Positions 26,882 to 35,259 of a stretch of 64,000 nt of DNA are shown here, in pieces. Source of the stretch: VRUE01 sp963745915 (GTDB lineage: Bacteria; Actinomycetota; Thermoleophilia; Solirubrobacterales; 70-9). Positions within the stretch are counted from its first letter, which is position 1, and each line of letters starts with the position of its first letter. The stretch lies in contig CAVUZA010000002.1 of the NCBI GenBank assembly GCA_963745915.1, forward strand, positions 372,001 to 436,000, given 5' to 3'. The position numbers and the translations under genes were made by a program. The notes beneath the pieces were generated by a model. It did not search any database, had not been told where the DNA came from, and was given only the letters and a program-made list of their open reading frames with translations.

Positions 26882-26898
26882 TTTGCCCGCGCCTGCCG

Positions 26899-26957
26899 GT
26901 GCCGGGCGGGTATATCGGACCGAAAATGTTGCTCTTAGCGGGGCAGCCGCCCGGCAC
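26899..26957. repeat. Wide inverted repeat downstream of the oxoamine synthase
   Basis: GTGCCGGGCGG (26899-26909) and CCGCCCGGCAC (26947-26957) are perfect 11-bp arms around 37 nt that include AT-rich TATATC. It lies between the synthase stop and the mihF promoter and may end the synthase transcript; no T tract is present. Confidence 0.45.
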
Positions 26958-26971
26958 GGCGTTGGGCCGGG

Positions 26972-27000
26972 TTGACGCTCGTCGCCGTCGCGCATAGCTT
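26972..27000 (+). promoter_or_regulatory. Sigma70-type promoter of the mIHF gene
   Basis: TTGACG (26972-26977), a 17-bp spacer and TAGCTT (26995-27000) form a strong promoter. Expected start near 27007, leaving a leader of about 130 nt, unlike the leaderless genes elsewhere in the window. Confidence 0.75.
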
Positions 27001-27135
27001 GGCTCCGCGCCGATCGCCTCCCGGGGCAGGGACGCGGTGGTGGAGGACTCGACTCGACCAGGGCCAGGTGGGACACCCGTGGCTCGGCGCTCAGAGCTAC
27101 CCAGTTAACAGACGACCCTCATGGGAGGAGTTCCA

Positions 27136-27498
27136 GTGGACGCTGCTTCGATCGCCCCTGCTCATACGACGGTTTCCGTCGAGCCACCGCAGCACATGCA
27201 GGCCCTCGCCCGCGCCAACCGGGTGCGGCTGGCCCGGGCCGAGCTGAAGCGGTCGATCGCGCGCGGCGAGGTCGAGGTCGGTGAGGTGGTCAGCACCTGC
27301 CCCTGGGAGACCGAGAGCATGACCCTGGTCGAGCTGCTGACCAGCCAGCGGCGCTGGGGCCGGACCCGGGCGCGCAAGTTCCTGCTCGGCCTGGCGCTGA
27401 GCGAGAACAAGAAAGTCGGCACCCTGACCCCGCGCCAGCGGGCGATGATCTCGACCGAGCTCGCGGCGCGCGAGCGCGGCGCGACCGTGCTGGTCTGA
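27136..27498 (+). CDS. mihF: Integration host factor, actinobacterial type (mIHF)
   Basis: Nucleoid-associated DNA-bending protein of actinobacteria. 120 residues; the conserved part runs from ALARANRVRLARAELKRSI to TPRQRAMISTEL, with LVELLTSQRRWGRTRARKFL as the helix-turn-helix-like DNA-binding region. The N-terminal 25 residues are an extension over the shortest family members. GTG 27136 is chosen because GGAGGAG (27124-27130) precedes it; the in-frame ATG 27121 overlaps that ribosome site. The long leader suggests regulation at the RNA level or autoregulation. Confidence 0.9.
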   Translation: MDAASIAPAHTTVSVEPPQHMQALARANRVRLARAELKRSIARGEVEVGEVVSTCPWETESMTLVELLTSQRRWGRTRARKFLLGLALSENKKVGTLTPRQRAMISTELAARERGATVLV

Positions 27499-27502
27499 GG
27501 AG

Positions 27503-27919
27503 TCAGCCGCCGCCGAAGCGGCCGACGCGGAAGGAGAGCCCGCCGGAGGCGCGCTGGAAGGCGCGGCGCAGGACGAGGAAGGTGGCGAGGAAGGCGACCG
27601 CCCCGGCTCCCAGGCAGATCGCCAGGACCAGGCCGCCGAGGTAGAAGAGGCCGCCGGTGACGATGACGAAGACGGCGCCGGCGAGCAGGGTGGTGTGCGA
27701 GCGGTAGCCGGCGAAGTGCTCGGTCGCCGCCGTCGCCATCCCGCCGAGGCCGGCGAGGACGACGCCGAGGGCGATCGCCGTCGGGCCGCCGCCGAAGAGG
27801 CCGACGAGCAGCGCGACGATGCCGGCGAGGATGGTCAGCTCGGCGAGCGGGAAGCTGCCCCAGGGTGGCGAGGGGCGCTGGTCGGGGTCGCGCCTGCGCC
27901 CGCCCCCCGTCTCGCTCAA
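27503..27919 (-). CDS. Membrane protein, 138 aa
   Basis: Four hydrophobic segments (AELTILAGIVALLVGLFGG, TAIALGVVLAGLGGMATAA, AGAVFVIVTGGLFYLGGLVL and a fourth after it) with an Arg-rich N-terminus and a basic end RAFQRASGGLSFRVG. No family recognised. Convergent with mihF (4-nt gap) and 21 nt after the corrected end of the next gene upstream, so probably co-transcribed with it. Confidence 0.75.
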   Translation of the reverse strand: MSETGGGRRRDPDQRPSPPWGSFPLAELTILAGIVALLVGLFGGGPTAIALGVVLAGLGGMATAATEHFAGYRSHTTLLAGAVFVIVTGGLFYLGGLVLAICLGAGAVAFLATFLVLRRAFQRASGGLSFRVGRFGGG

Positions 27920-27940
27920 CGGCGGCCTCGAGCCGCGCGG

Positions 27941-28406
27941 CTAAGGGGCATCCGGAGGAGACCTTGACCCGCCACCAGCCCATCAGCATCCCCAGCGGCC
28001 CGAGGCGGGGGCGGGAGTGCCAGTGGCCGCAGCCGGGCTCGCCGAGGTCGGAGCGGGAGATCCGCACCCACTTGTGCTCGGCGGGGGCGGCGAGCATACG
28101 CTCGAGCAGCTCGCGGTTGCGCGTCTCCAACTCGGCCCGGCCGCGCAGCGCCCGCCGCGCCTCCGCGGCCCGCGCGGCGAGCGCGTCGCGCACCCGCTCG
28201 AGCTCGGCGAGGCCGGCGATCCGCGGCCCCGACGCCGAAGAGGCGACGGCGACATCGACCTCGAGCCGCGGGAAGGCCTCGGCCCGCAACCGCGCCAGCT
28301 CCCCCTCCAGCCGCCCGATCTGGCGCCGCAGCTCGGCGCGGGCGAGCCGCTCGTCGCCCCCGACCTGAAGCCCGCTGAGCCTGTCTCCTTCGAGCAGATC
28401 CGGCAT
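27941..28406 (-). CDS. Coiled-coil protein with conserved C-terminus, frame error near the end
   Basis: From ATG 28406, MPDLLEGDRLSGLQVGGDER leads into an Arg/Glu-rich coiled coil (RLARAELRRQIGRLEGELAR and on), then a compact domain HKWVRISRSDLGEPGCGHWH and GMLMGWWRVKVSSGCP. As written the frame then runs on to 27162 through two other genes, which is implausible. A one-base change in the G run at 27945-27948 would end the protein right after SSGCP at TAG 27941. The conserved Cys/His/Trp end suggests a known but unnamed family; function unknown. Confidence 0.6.
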
Positions 28407-28444
28407 TTGAACCCGGCCCGAGTGTAGCTCGGTCTCGCCCCGCC

Positions 28445-28491
28445 TTCCGGTGCGCCTTTTGTACTTAATGGGTGCATAAAGCGCACCGGAA
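28445..28491. repeat. Inverted repeat, 11-bp arms
   Basis: TTCCGGTGCGC (28445-28455) and GCGCACCGGAA (28481-28491) are perfect arms around a 25-nt AT-rich spacer whose ends also partly pair (CTTTTGTAC / GTGCATAAA). It separates the coiled-coil gene from the B3/4 gene, both on the minus strand, and may be a terminator-like hairpin for the operon above. Confidence 0.65.
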
Positions 28492-28505
28492 CGAGGTTGA
28501 CGGGC

Positions 28506-29148
28506 TCAGGCGGGCTGAGTTGCCGAGGCCGCGAGCCAGAGCGCCTCGTGGACGGAGGCCTCGGGGACGCTTTTGACCTGGATCGCGGCGAGGAGGAGGC
28601 GCTCGGCCTCGAGGTCGCGGCCGTCTTCAGACTCCTCGCCGAAGAGCAGGCCCAGGGGGCGGCGGTCGTCGGCGATCACCAGGGTGCCCTGGGCGAGCGC
28701 GGGGCCGGGGCCGGGGAGGGACTCGCCCGGGGCCGAGTCGCGGATGCAGAGGCCGCCCTCGACCCCGGCGGCGTCGAGGGCGCGCAGGGCGACGCCGGTC
28801 TCGGCGATCGCGATCGTCAGCGCGTCGGCGGGCAGGCCGCGGCTGAGGAAGGCGCCGTCGTGGAGGCGGTCGAGGGCGAGGCGCTCGACCGGGGTGCGGG
28901 TGGCGTCCGGGTCGAGGCCGATCTGGCGAAAGAAGACACGGTAGGCCCAGGGGATCGGCCGCTCCCGCATCTGGATCGCGTGCGAGCCGTAGAAGCGGTC
29001 GGAGAGCTCGCGCAGGCTGCTCCCGCACCGGCTCCGGGCTGCGCCCGGCGCCGGCCTCGACCTCGACCCAGGCGATCCCCAGCCCCGGCAGCTCCTCCGC
29101 CAGGTGCGGCGCAACCCGCCCCCACTCCGGCTCCACCCCGAACTGCAT
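28506..29148 (-). pseudogene. B3/4 (tRNA-binding, PheRS-beta-like) domain protein, one-base frameshift
   Basis: The first part, MQFGVEPEWGRVAPHLAEEL to GRSPEPVRE, lies in one frame and the rest, SLRELSDRFYGSHAIQMRER to the stop, in another; removing one C near 29020 joins them. The body carries the B3/4 hallmarks RPIPWAYRVFFRQIGLDPD, TRTPVERLALDRLHDG and LPADALTIAIAETGVAL. Such stand-alone B3/4 proteins are related to the editing region of phenylalanyl-tRNA synthetase beta and may act in trans-editing or nucleotide metabolism. The ATG overlaps the stop of the thioredoxin-fold gene (TGATG) inside a long palindrome. The lesion may be a sequence error. Confidence 0.75.
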
Positions 29149-29190
29149 CAAATTCCAGCTCCGGCAGAGCTGGAATTTGATGCAGTTCGG
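29138..29190. repeat. Dispersed palindrome copy 1, 24-bp perfect arms
   Basis: Arms 29138-29161 and 29167-29190 are perfect (CCGAACTGCATC... inward) around CGGCA. Both arms are identical to those at 62978-63030. Here the element codes for the last residues of the thioredoxin-fold protein and the first of the B3/4 protein. Confidence 0.92.
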
Positions 29191-29865
29191 CTGGCGGGGG
29201 CTTCGGCGGCGCGGGTGGCGCGGAGGAGGTCCTCGACGCGCGCTTCGAGCTGGGGGGCGGTCAGCTCGCCGACGCTGGCCGCGTGCAGGGTGCCGCCGGG
29301 GTAGACGTAGGCGAAGGTCGGGACAGAGGCCGACCCGGTAGAGGCCGGCGACGGCGCCGTCGCGGTCGTAGCCGACCGGCATCCGCCAGCCGCGGCGGCG
29401 GACCAGGTCGCGCACGGCGCCGCGGTCGTCGCGGACGTTGAGCGAGAGGAAGCCGACCCGGCCACGGAAGCGGCGGGAGACGGCGCTGACCGTGTCCTGC
29501 TGCTCGGTGCAGACCGGGCCGCCGCGGGTGAACCAGAACGAGAGCACCAGCGGCCGGGCGAAGAAGTCGCAGACGCGGATCGCGCCCGGCGTGCGCAGCC
29601 GGCAGGCGGGCTCGCGGCGGGCCTCGGCCGGGCAGGGGTCCTGGGCGGTTTCGCAGTCGTCCTGGGCGAGGTTGGCGTCGCCTTCCAGCTGCCCGGCGGC
29701 GGCCGGCACGGCGAACTCGGGCAGCGCCCAGTTGCGCTCCAGCCGGTCGAGCCCCAGCGTCCCCTCGTCCCCCCCGCCCAGCGTGTTGACCGCCGCGATC
29801 CCGATCACGATCAGGAACAGCAGCCCGACGACGACCGAGTAGCGCCGGCCGGCGGAGCCGCTCAA
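29148..29865 (-). pseudogene. Membrane-anchored thioredoxin-fold protein, one-base frameshift
   Basis: TTG start 29865 overlaps the ATPase stop (TTGA). One N-terminal anchor (YSVVVGLLFLIVIGIAAVNT), then a peroxiredoxin/TlpA-like fold: LVLSFWFTRGGPVCTEQQDT holds a single Cys in the active-site position, followed by LSLNVRDDRGAVRDLV and WRMPVGYDRDGAVAGLYRVG. The frame breaks near 29330; joining to the next frame yields SVPTFAYVYPGGTLHAASVG, the expected cis-Pro strand and end. The C-terminal tail ASRTASNSSSAGAGI is encoded by the palindrome. Extracytoplasmic thiol chemistry is inferred. The break may be a sequence error. Confidence 0.78.
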
Positions 29866-30821
29866 TCCATCGACAGCGGACCGGTGACGTCCGCGTTGAG
29901 GAACTGCGAGACGAAGCGGTTTTCGGAGTCGAAGAGTTCCTCCTTCGGCCCCGACTCGACGATCTTGCCGTTCCAGAGCACGGCGATGAAGTCGGAGATG
30001 CGGCGCGCGGTGTTGAGGTCGTGGCTGATCACCAGGTAGCAGCCGCCGTTCTCCTCGTGCACCTCGCGGACCAGCTCGCAGAGCAGCGCCGTGCGCACCG
30101 GGTCGAGGCCGGAGTCGGGCTCGTCGAACATCACGATCGCCGGTTCCAGGACCAGCGCCCGGGCGAAGCCGGCGCGCTTGCGCATGCCGCCGGAGAGCTC
30201 GTTGGGCATCTTGTAGATCGCCTCGGAGAGCCCGACCTCCTTCAGCCGGCGGTTGCAGATCTCGCCGATCTCCTCCTCGCTCTTGTCGGTGTGCTGGCGC
30301 AGCGGGAAGGCGGTGTTGTCGTAGATGTTCATCGAGCCGAAGAGGGCGCCGTCCTGGAACAGCAGGCCGAACTTCTTGCGCACCTCGAAGAGCTCGTCGT
30401 CGGTCATGTTGGGGATCGACTCGCCGTGGACGAGGACGTCGCCCGAGTCGGGGTAGAGCAGGCCGACGATGTGCTTGATCAGCACGCTCTTGCCGGTGCC
30501 CGAGGGGCCGAGCACCATCGAGACCTGGTCCTCGGGCAGGCCGAGGTTGAGGCCGTTGAGGATGCGGGCGCGGCCGAACTGCTTGACCAGGTCGATGATC
30601 TCGATCGCGTCTTCGCCGCCGTGGTCGCGCTTGCGGCCGGTGTGGAATTTGTAGGGGTCGGTGTCGGCCGGGTCGACGCCGGGGATGACGAAGTCGCGCC
30701 CCATCGTCGCGCCGTCGTCGCTGATGTAGGGGCCGCTGCGCTCGGGCGCCACCGGCTCGGCGACCTCGGCCTCGGTCTCCAGCGCGGCCTCGTCGTGCGT
30801 GATCGGATCGTCCATCGACAT
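29862..30821 (-). CDS. Mkl/MlaF-type ABC ATPase of a lipid transporter
   Basis: 319 residues. Walker A LGPSGTGKSVLIKHIVGLLY, Q-loop GLLFQDGALFGSMNIYDN, signature LSGGMRKRAGFARALV, Walker B AIVMFDEPDSGLDPVR. A 70-residue acidic N-terminal extension precedes the ABC domain. Family role: energising MlaE/YrbE permeases in phospholipid or sterol transport. ATG 30821, 8 nt after the second permease gene. Confidence 0.94.
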   Translation of the reverse strand: MSMDDPITHDEAALETEAEVAEPVAPERSGPYISDDGATMGRDFVIPGVDPADTDPYKFHTGRKRDHGGEDAIEIIDLVKQFGRARILNGLNLGLPEDQVSMVLGPSGTGKSVLIKHIVGLLYPDSGDVLVHGESIPNMTDDELFEVRKKFGLLFQDGALFGSMNIYDNTAFPLRQHTDKSEEEIGEICNRRLKEVGLSEAIYKMPNELSGGMRKRAGFARALVLEPAIVMFDEPDSGLDPVRTALLCELVREVHEENGGCYLVISHDLNTARRISDFIAVLWNGKIVESGPKEELFDSENRFVSQFLNADVTGPLSMD

Positions 30822-30829
30822 AAGCGTAC

Positions 30830-31627
30830 TCAGCCTCCTATCGGCGCCCGCGGGTTGGCACCCCAGAAGACCAGGGTGCCCAGCATCCCGATGATGTGAA
30901 CCAAGACGATGTTGAGGACCATCGACTTCGCCGTCGCGGTCCCGACTCCGACCGGCCCGCCGGCGGCCGTGTAGCCGTAGTAGCAGCCGACCAGGACTAT
31001 GGCGGTGGCCATGAACATCCCCTTGGTCAGGCTGAAGATCAGGTCGGGCGGGTTCTGGAACATCCAGAAGATCAGCAGGTAGCCGCCCGAGGAGACGTCG
31101 CCGATCTGCTGGACGACGGCCAGGTAGCTGGCGAAGTACATGATCCCGATCCCCGCCAGGTACATGAAGGGGAAGGCGATCCAGGCGGCGAGCAGGCGGG
31201 TGGCGGCGAGGAAGGTGACCGGCGGCACGCCCATCACCTCGAGCGCGTCGATCTCGTCGGAGATCCGCATCGCGCCGAGCTCGGCGACGATCCCGGTGCC
31301 GACCTTGGCCGCCAGCATGTAGCCGAAGGCGTAGGGCATGATCTCGCGTAGGTCGCACCAGGCCGAGAAGACGCCGGCGTAGGCGGGGGCGCCCTGGGCG
31401 CGCAGCAGGTAGGCGCCCTCGATCCCGCACTGCAGGCCGAGGATGAAGACCAGGCCCCAGATGATCAGCGCCGAGCCGAGGATCAGGATGCCGGCCTGGC
31501 GCAGCGCCTCGCCGAAGAAGCGCAGCACCCGGCCGCTGTAGACGAGGCCGGCGACGCGCGAGCCGAAGCGGGCGATCTCGCCGAAGGAGTCGAGCCAGCC
31601 GCGGGGGACCTCGAGCCAGGCGTTCAT
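30830..31627 (-). CDS. MlaE/YrbE-family permease B
   Basis: 265 residues with about five membrane segments and family motifs AELGAMRISDEIDALEVMGV and LAATRLLAAWIAFPFMYLAG. It is a paralogue of the upstream permease; paired YrbE4A/YrbE4B proteins are the rule in actinobacterial MCE transporters. Begins 13 nt after the first permease gene. Confidence 0.93.
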   Translation of the reverse strand: MNAWLEVPRGWLDSFGEIARFGSRVAGLVYSGRVLRFFGEALRQAGILILGSALIIWGLVFILGLQCGIEGAYLLRAQGAPAYAGVFSAWCDLREIMPYAFGYMLAAKVGTGIVAELGAMRISDEIDALEVMGVPPVTFLAATRLLAAWIAFPFMYLAGIGIMYFASYLAVVQQIGDVSSGGYLLIFWMFQNPPDLIFSLTKGMFMATAIVLVGCYYGYTAAGGPVGVGTATAKSMVLNIVLVHIIGMLGTLVFWGANPRAPIGG

Positions 31628-31640
31628 GCGCGCGGGCCCC

Positions 31641-32447
31641 TCATCGGATCGTCTGCAGCTCCGGGTTGGTGGCGAGCAGGGTCTGGGTGAAGGCGTAGTT
31701 GAAGGCGAAGACGCCCATGAAGGCGATCACCACCGCCTGGTTGACGGCGCGGCCGACGCCGGCGGCGCCGCCGGAGGCGGTCATCCCCTTGTAGGAGCAG
31801 ACGACGGCGATGATCGCGCCGAACAGGGTGCACTTGATCACCGAGCCCCAGAGGTCGGTGACCGAGGCGTTGGAGAAGAGGGTGGCGAAGAAGCCGCCGA
31901 GCGACTGGTCGTAGAGCAACTCGGCGCCGATGCCGCCGGTGATGCCGAAGACCAGGGCGTAGATGTCGAGCAGGCCGGTGATCAGCATCAGGGCGAGGAA
32001 GCGGGGCACGACCAGGTTCTTGATCGGGTCGACGCCGAGCACCTGCAGGGCGTCGAGCTCCTCGCGGATCTTGCGGGCGCCGAGGTCGGCGGTGATCGCG
32101 GTGCCGGCGACGCCGGCGACGACCACGGCGGTGACGAAGGGGGCGAACTCGCGGATCGAGGCGAGGACGAAGAAGCCGCCGAGCCGGTCGAGGGCGCCGA
32201 ACAGCGAGAGGAAGTTGGAGGCCTGCAGGCCCGGGGCGCCGAAGCCGAAGGCGACGGTCGAGATCAGCAGCGGGAACCAGCAGAGCTGCAGGGCGAAGAG
32301 GAACTGGCCGATGAACTCCTCGCCGTAGGGGTAGGGCGGCTTGACCGCGGAAACGAGCGTGCGAGCGGTGAGGATCATCATGTCCCCCACCTGTTCGAAC
32401 AGCGACTTGGCGGGCAGGAATGCCCTGTTGACCGCGGATCCGACCAT
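31641..32447 (-). CDS. MlaE/YrbE-family permease A
   Basis: 268 residues. GTAITADLGARKIREELDAL and LGVDPIKNLVVPRFLALMLI mark the MlaE family. ATG 32447 follows a strong GGAGGAG site. First gene of the operon permease A, permease B, ATPase, thioredoxin-fold, B3/4. No MCE-domain gene is present in the operon or in the window, which is unusual for this transporter class. Confidence 0.93.
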   Translation of the reverse strand: MVGSAVNRAFLPAKSLFEQVGDMMILTARTLVSAVKPPYPYGEEFIGQFLFALQLCWFPLLISTVAFGFGAPGLQASNFLSLFGALDRLGGFFVLASIREFAPFVTAVVVAGVAGTAITADLGARKIREELDALQVLGVDPIKNLVVPRFLALMLITGLLDIYALVFGITGGIGAELLYDQSLGGFFATLFSNASVTDLWGSVIKCTLFGAIIAVVCSYKGMTASGGAAGVGRAVNQAVVIAFMGVFAFNYAFTQTLLATNPELQTIR

Positions 32448-32507
32448 CTGCTCCTCCGTAGAGCGGCGCCGCTTCCAAACGGCGCCGGGCTCGCTGGATC
32501 GAGTCTA
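32448..32507 (-). promoter_or_regulatory. Leader of the YrbE operon
   Basis: On the minus strand TAGACT (32502-32507) is a plausible -10 box, followed by a leader with inverted arms GGCGCC/GGCGCC around 10 nt and then GGAGGAGCAG before the ATG. No good -35 was found. Confidence 0.4.
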
Positions 32508-32588
32508 TGGGATGCGCCGGTGGTGACTGTTGAGTTCGGGCTAACCCGCGCCGGAGCTGGGGAAACCCCGTGGTATGTTGCGGCCGCT

Positions 32589-33284
32589 TTGGGGGGGCAC
32601 GCGAAAGACGCTCGGCGCCGCGGCCCGCGGGCTGGGTTCGCGGCTGCGCTGCTCGCCGCCCTGGCGCTCGCCAGCGCCCTCGCCGCCTGCGGCGGCGGCG
32701 ACTCCCAGGACGCCAACGAGCCGGCAGGCACCTACCGGGCGAAGGTGGTCGAAGCCTCGCTGCCGGCCCGCGAGCAGGTCGGCGACACGGTGCTGATGAA
32801 GCTCGGCGTGCGCAACACCGGCACGAAGGCGATCCCGGCGCTGACCGTCAATGTCTCGGTCGGCGGAAAGCAGGGGCGCAGCTCGACCCTGCCCTTCGGC
32901 ATCCGCGACCCACAGCCAGGGCTGGCCCAGCCCGACCGGCCGGTCTGGGTGCTGGCCGACCACTACCCGAAATTCCAGGGCTCCTCCGAACCCGGCGGCG
33001 CCGGCACCTCGAACCCGAAGACCTTCGCCTTCGGCGAGCTGAAGCCGGGCCGCACCGCGAGCCTGGTCTGGAAGCTGAGCGCGGTCCGCCCCGGGCGCTG
33101 GGCGCTGACCTACGCGATCGACGCCGGGCTCAGCGGCGAAGCCAGGGCCGAGACCGCGAACGGGGTCGAGCCGGGCGGCACCTTCCTGGCGCGGATCAGC
33201 TCGGCGCGCCAGAACCGCGAAGTGAACGGCGCCGGCGAAGTCGTGCCGGCCGGCGGCGCGGGCGCGGCGGCGAGCCGGCGCTAG
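32589..33284 (+). CDS. Secreted lipoprotein, about 231 aa
   Basis: Signal peptide AGFAAALLAALALASALAAC with a clear lipobox, then a beta-rich domain: VGDTVLMKLGVRNTGTKAIP, ALTVNVSVGGKQG, FGELKPGRTASLVWKLSAVR and WALTYAIDAGLSGEA, resembling CARDB-like or Ig-like adhesive domains. Start uncertain: TTG 32589 is in frame and 9 nt after TATGTT; GTG 32523 is also possible; ATG 32575 would fit if the run of seven G at 32591-32597 were one base longer. Divergent from the YrbE operon. Function unknown. Confidence 0.75.
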   Translation: MGGHAKDARRRGPRAGFAAALLAALALASALAACGGGDSQDANEPAGTYRAKVVEASLPAREQVGDTVLMKLGVRNTGTKAIPALTVNVSVGGKQGRSSTLPFGIRDPQPGLAQPDRPVWVLADHYPKFQGSSEPGGAGTSNPKTFAFGELKPGRTASLVWKLSAVRPGRWALTYAIDAGLSGEARAETANGVEPGGTFLARISSARQNREVNGAGEVVPAGGAGAAASRR

Positions 33285-34006
33285 GCGATCCAGAGGTCGC
33301 CGGGGCCGGTCTCCTCCTCGTCGTCATCGTCGTCGTCCTCGTCGTACTCGCACTCGTCGTCCTCATCGTCGTCGTACTCGTCGCCGTCGAAGTCCTCGTC
33401 CTCCTCCTCGTCCTCGCGCGCGAGGCGCTCGATTTCCCGCGCGACCCAGCGGTCGAGGTGGCGGGCGACGATCAGGATCGCCTGCAGGTTGGCGCTCATC
33501 GCGTCGCTGACCCCGGAGAAGAGCCTGGACAGCGGCTCCTCCTCCCCGTCCGGCACCGGGTACCTGGCGAGCACGCGCTCGATCTCCTCGACGAGGTCGG
33601 GCTCGTCGATCTGGTCGGCGGCGATCTGCTCGAGCGCCTCGCGATGTTCGGCGAGCTGCAGGGAGCAGCCGCGCGCGAACAGGCGCAGCAGGTTCTCGCC
33701 CTCGCCGAAGACCTGCATCTCCATCCAGGCCGGGTTGCGCTGTTCGGCTTCGACGAAGCCGGTCAGCAGCTCCTCGTCCTCGCCCGGCGCGACGACGAGG
33801 TGGGCGATGTGGAACCCCTGCATGCGGATGAACTGGGCCGTTTCGTTGAGCAGCGCCGGCGAGTCCTCGAACAGCGGGTCGTCGGGGCCACGCTCTTTTT
33901 CGTAGCGCTGGCGGACGGTCATGAACCTGTCCACGGAACCGAGAACCGACTCCTCGTGCGTCGGGATCTTCCCTTCCCTGTATTGACGCCAGCCTTCCCG
34001 GTCCAT
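33281..34006 (-). CDS. Hypothetical protein with long acidic tail, 241 aa
   Basis: Start ATG 34006, MDREGWRQYREGKIPTHEES. The helical body (FEDSPALLNETAQFIRMQGF, SRLFSGVSDAMSANLQAILI) ends in about 45 mostly Asp/Glu residues, encoded by the repetitive stretch 33310-33420. No family recognised and no signal peptide. The tail suggests binding to a basic partner or metal, which is speculation. Convergent with the lipoprotein gene, overlapping by 4 nt. Confidence 0.8.
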   Translation of the reverse strand: MDREGWRQYREGKIPTHEESVLGSVDRFMTVRQRYEKERGPDDPLFEDSPALLNETAQFIRMQGFHIAHLVVAPGEDEELLTGFVEAEQRNPAWMEMQVFGEGENLLRLFARGCSLQLAEHREALEQIAADQIDEPDLVEEIERVLARYPVPDGEEEPLSRLFSGVSDAMSANLQAILIVARHLDRWVAREIERLAREDEEEDEDFDGDEYDDDEDDECEYDEDDDDDDEEETGPGDLWIA

Positions 34007-34064
34007 CGAATGGGTACGAATAAGTCTAGTGCTTATTTGCGGGGGAGTGGGTACGGTTACCGCA

Positions 34065-35255
34065 ATGGGGCTGCGAGGCGTCACCGGGGCCGGCCTGGCC
34101 GTGCTTGCGCTCGCCTGGCTGCCCGCCTGCGGCGCCGCCAGCGAACCGGGCGGCGAGCGGACCGCGCGGCAGGGCGGCGGGCTGGCGTTGAAGCGGGTCG
34201 GGAGCTTCGACGAGCCGACCTACGTGACCGGCGCTCCCGGCTTCCCGCGGCTGCTCTTCGTCGTCGAGCAGCCGGGGCGGGTGATCGTCCTGCGCGGCGG
34301 GCGGCGGACGCGGCGGCCCTTCCTCGACATCCGGGGGCTGGTGCAGAGCAGCGCCGAGCGGGGGCTGCTCTCGATCGCCTTCCCGCCCGACTACCGGCGC
34401 ACGCGGCGCTTCTACGCGTACTACACCGACGGCGCCGGGGCGATCCGGGTCGACGAGTTCAGGCGGCGCAGCGCGGTGCGCGCGGCGCGCGGCTCGCGGC
34501 GGCCGGTGCTGCGCATCCCCCACCCCGACAACGCCAACCACAACGGCGGCCAGCTGCAGTTCCTCGGCGACCTGCTCTACCTGGGGACGGGGGACGGCGG
34601 CTCGGGCGGCGACCCGCCCAACAACGCCCAGAACCGGGAGAGCCTGCTCGGCAAGCTGCTGCGCATCGACCCGCGGCGGCGCGGCGGCCGGCCCTACACG
34701 GTCCCGGCCGACAACCCCTTCGTCGGCCGGCCGGGGCGCGACGAGATCTACAGCCTCGGCCTGCGCAACCCCTTCCGCTTCTCGTTCGACACGACCAGCG
34801 CCGCCCAGCCGCGGATCGCGATCGGCGACGTCGGACAGAACCGCTTCGAGGAGCTCGACTACACGACGGTGGCCGACGCCCGCGGCGCCAACTTCGGCTG
34901 GGACGCCTTCGAGGGCCGCTCCCGCTACGAAGACGAGAACAGCGGCACCCCCGACCCCGGCGGCACGGTCAAGCCGATCCTCGCCTACGGCCGCGGCCGC
35001 GACGGCGGCAGCTGCTCGATCATCGGCGGCTACGTCGTCGGCCCCGGCGGCCCCCGCCCCCTGCGCGGCCGCTACCTCTACACCGACCTCTGCACCGGCC
35101 AGCTGCGGGCGCTGGTCCCCGGCCTGCGCCGCGCCCGCCGCGACCGCCGCCTCGGCCTCCACGTCGACTCGCCGGACTCCTTCGGGGTCGACGAGCGGGG
35201 GCGGGTGTACGTGGTCTCGCACGAGGGGCCGGTCTTTCGACTGGTCGGCAGCTAA
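34065..35255 (+). CDS. PQQ-dependent sugar dehydrogenase-like lipoprotein (GSDH family)
   Basis: 396 residues from ATG 34065, with lipobox LAWLPAC. Six-bladed propeller of the soluble glucose/sorbosone dehydrogenase family: VTGAPGFPRLLFVVEQPGRV, RGLLSIAFPPDYRRTRRFYA, PHPDNANHNGGQLQFLGDL (catalytic His region), YLGTGDGGSGGDPPNNAQNR, LGLRNPFRFSFD, DVGQNRFEELD, SIIGGYVVGP and YLYTDLCTGQLRAL. Probable periplasmic or surface oxidation of an aldose; PQQ synthesis genes are not in the window. Preceded by GGGGGAG and by repeated TGGGTACG copies at 34013 and 34048. Confidence 0.92.
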   Translation: MGLRGVTGAGLAVLALAWLPACGAASEPGGERTARQGGGLALKRVGSFDEPTYVTGAPGFPRLLFVVEQPGRVIVLRGGRRTRRPFLDIRGLVQSSAERGLLSIAFPPDYRRTRRFYAYYTDGAGAIRVDEFRRRSAVRAARGSRRPVLRIPHPDNANHNGGQLQFLGDLLYLGTGDGGSGGDPPNNAQNRESLLGKLLRIDPRRRGGRPYTVPADNPFVGRPGRDEIYSLGLRNPFRFSFDTTSAAQPRIAIGDVGQNRFEELDYTTVADARGANFGWDAFEGRSRYEDENSGTPDPGGTVKPILAYGRGRDGGSCSIIGGYVVGPGGPRPLRGRYLYTDLCTGQLRALVPGLRRARRDRRLGLHVDSPDSFGVDERGRVYVVSHEGPVFRLVGS

Positions 35256-35259
35256 CGTT

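Noticed and set aside
33310..33420. Repetitive CGTCGTCATCGTCGTC stretch that could look like a CRISPR-like or microsatellite array
   Set aside because: It encodes the Asp/Glu tail of the protein at 33281-34006; there are no spacers of constant length.
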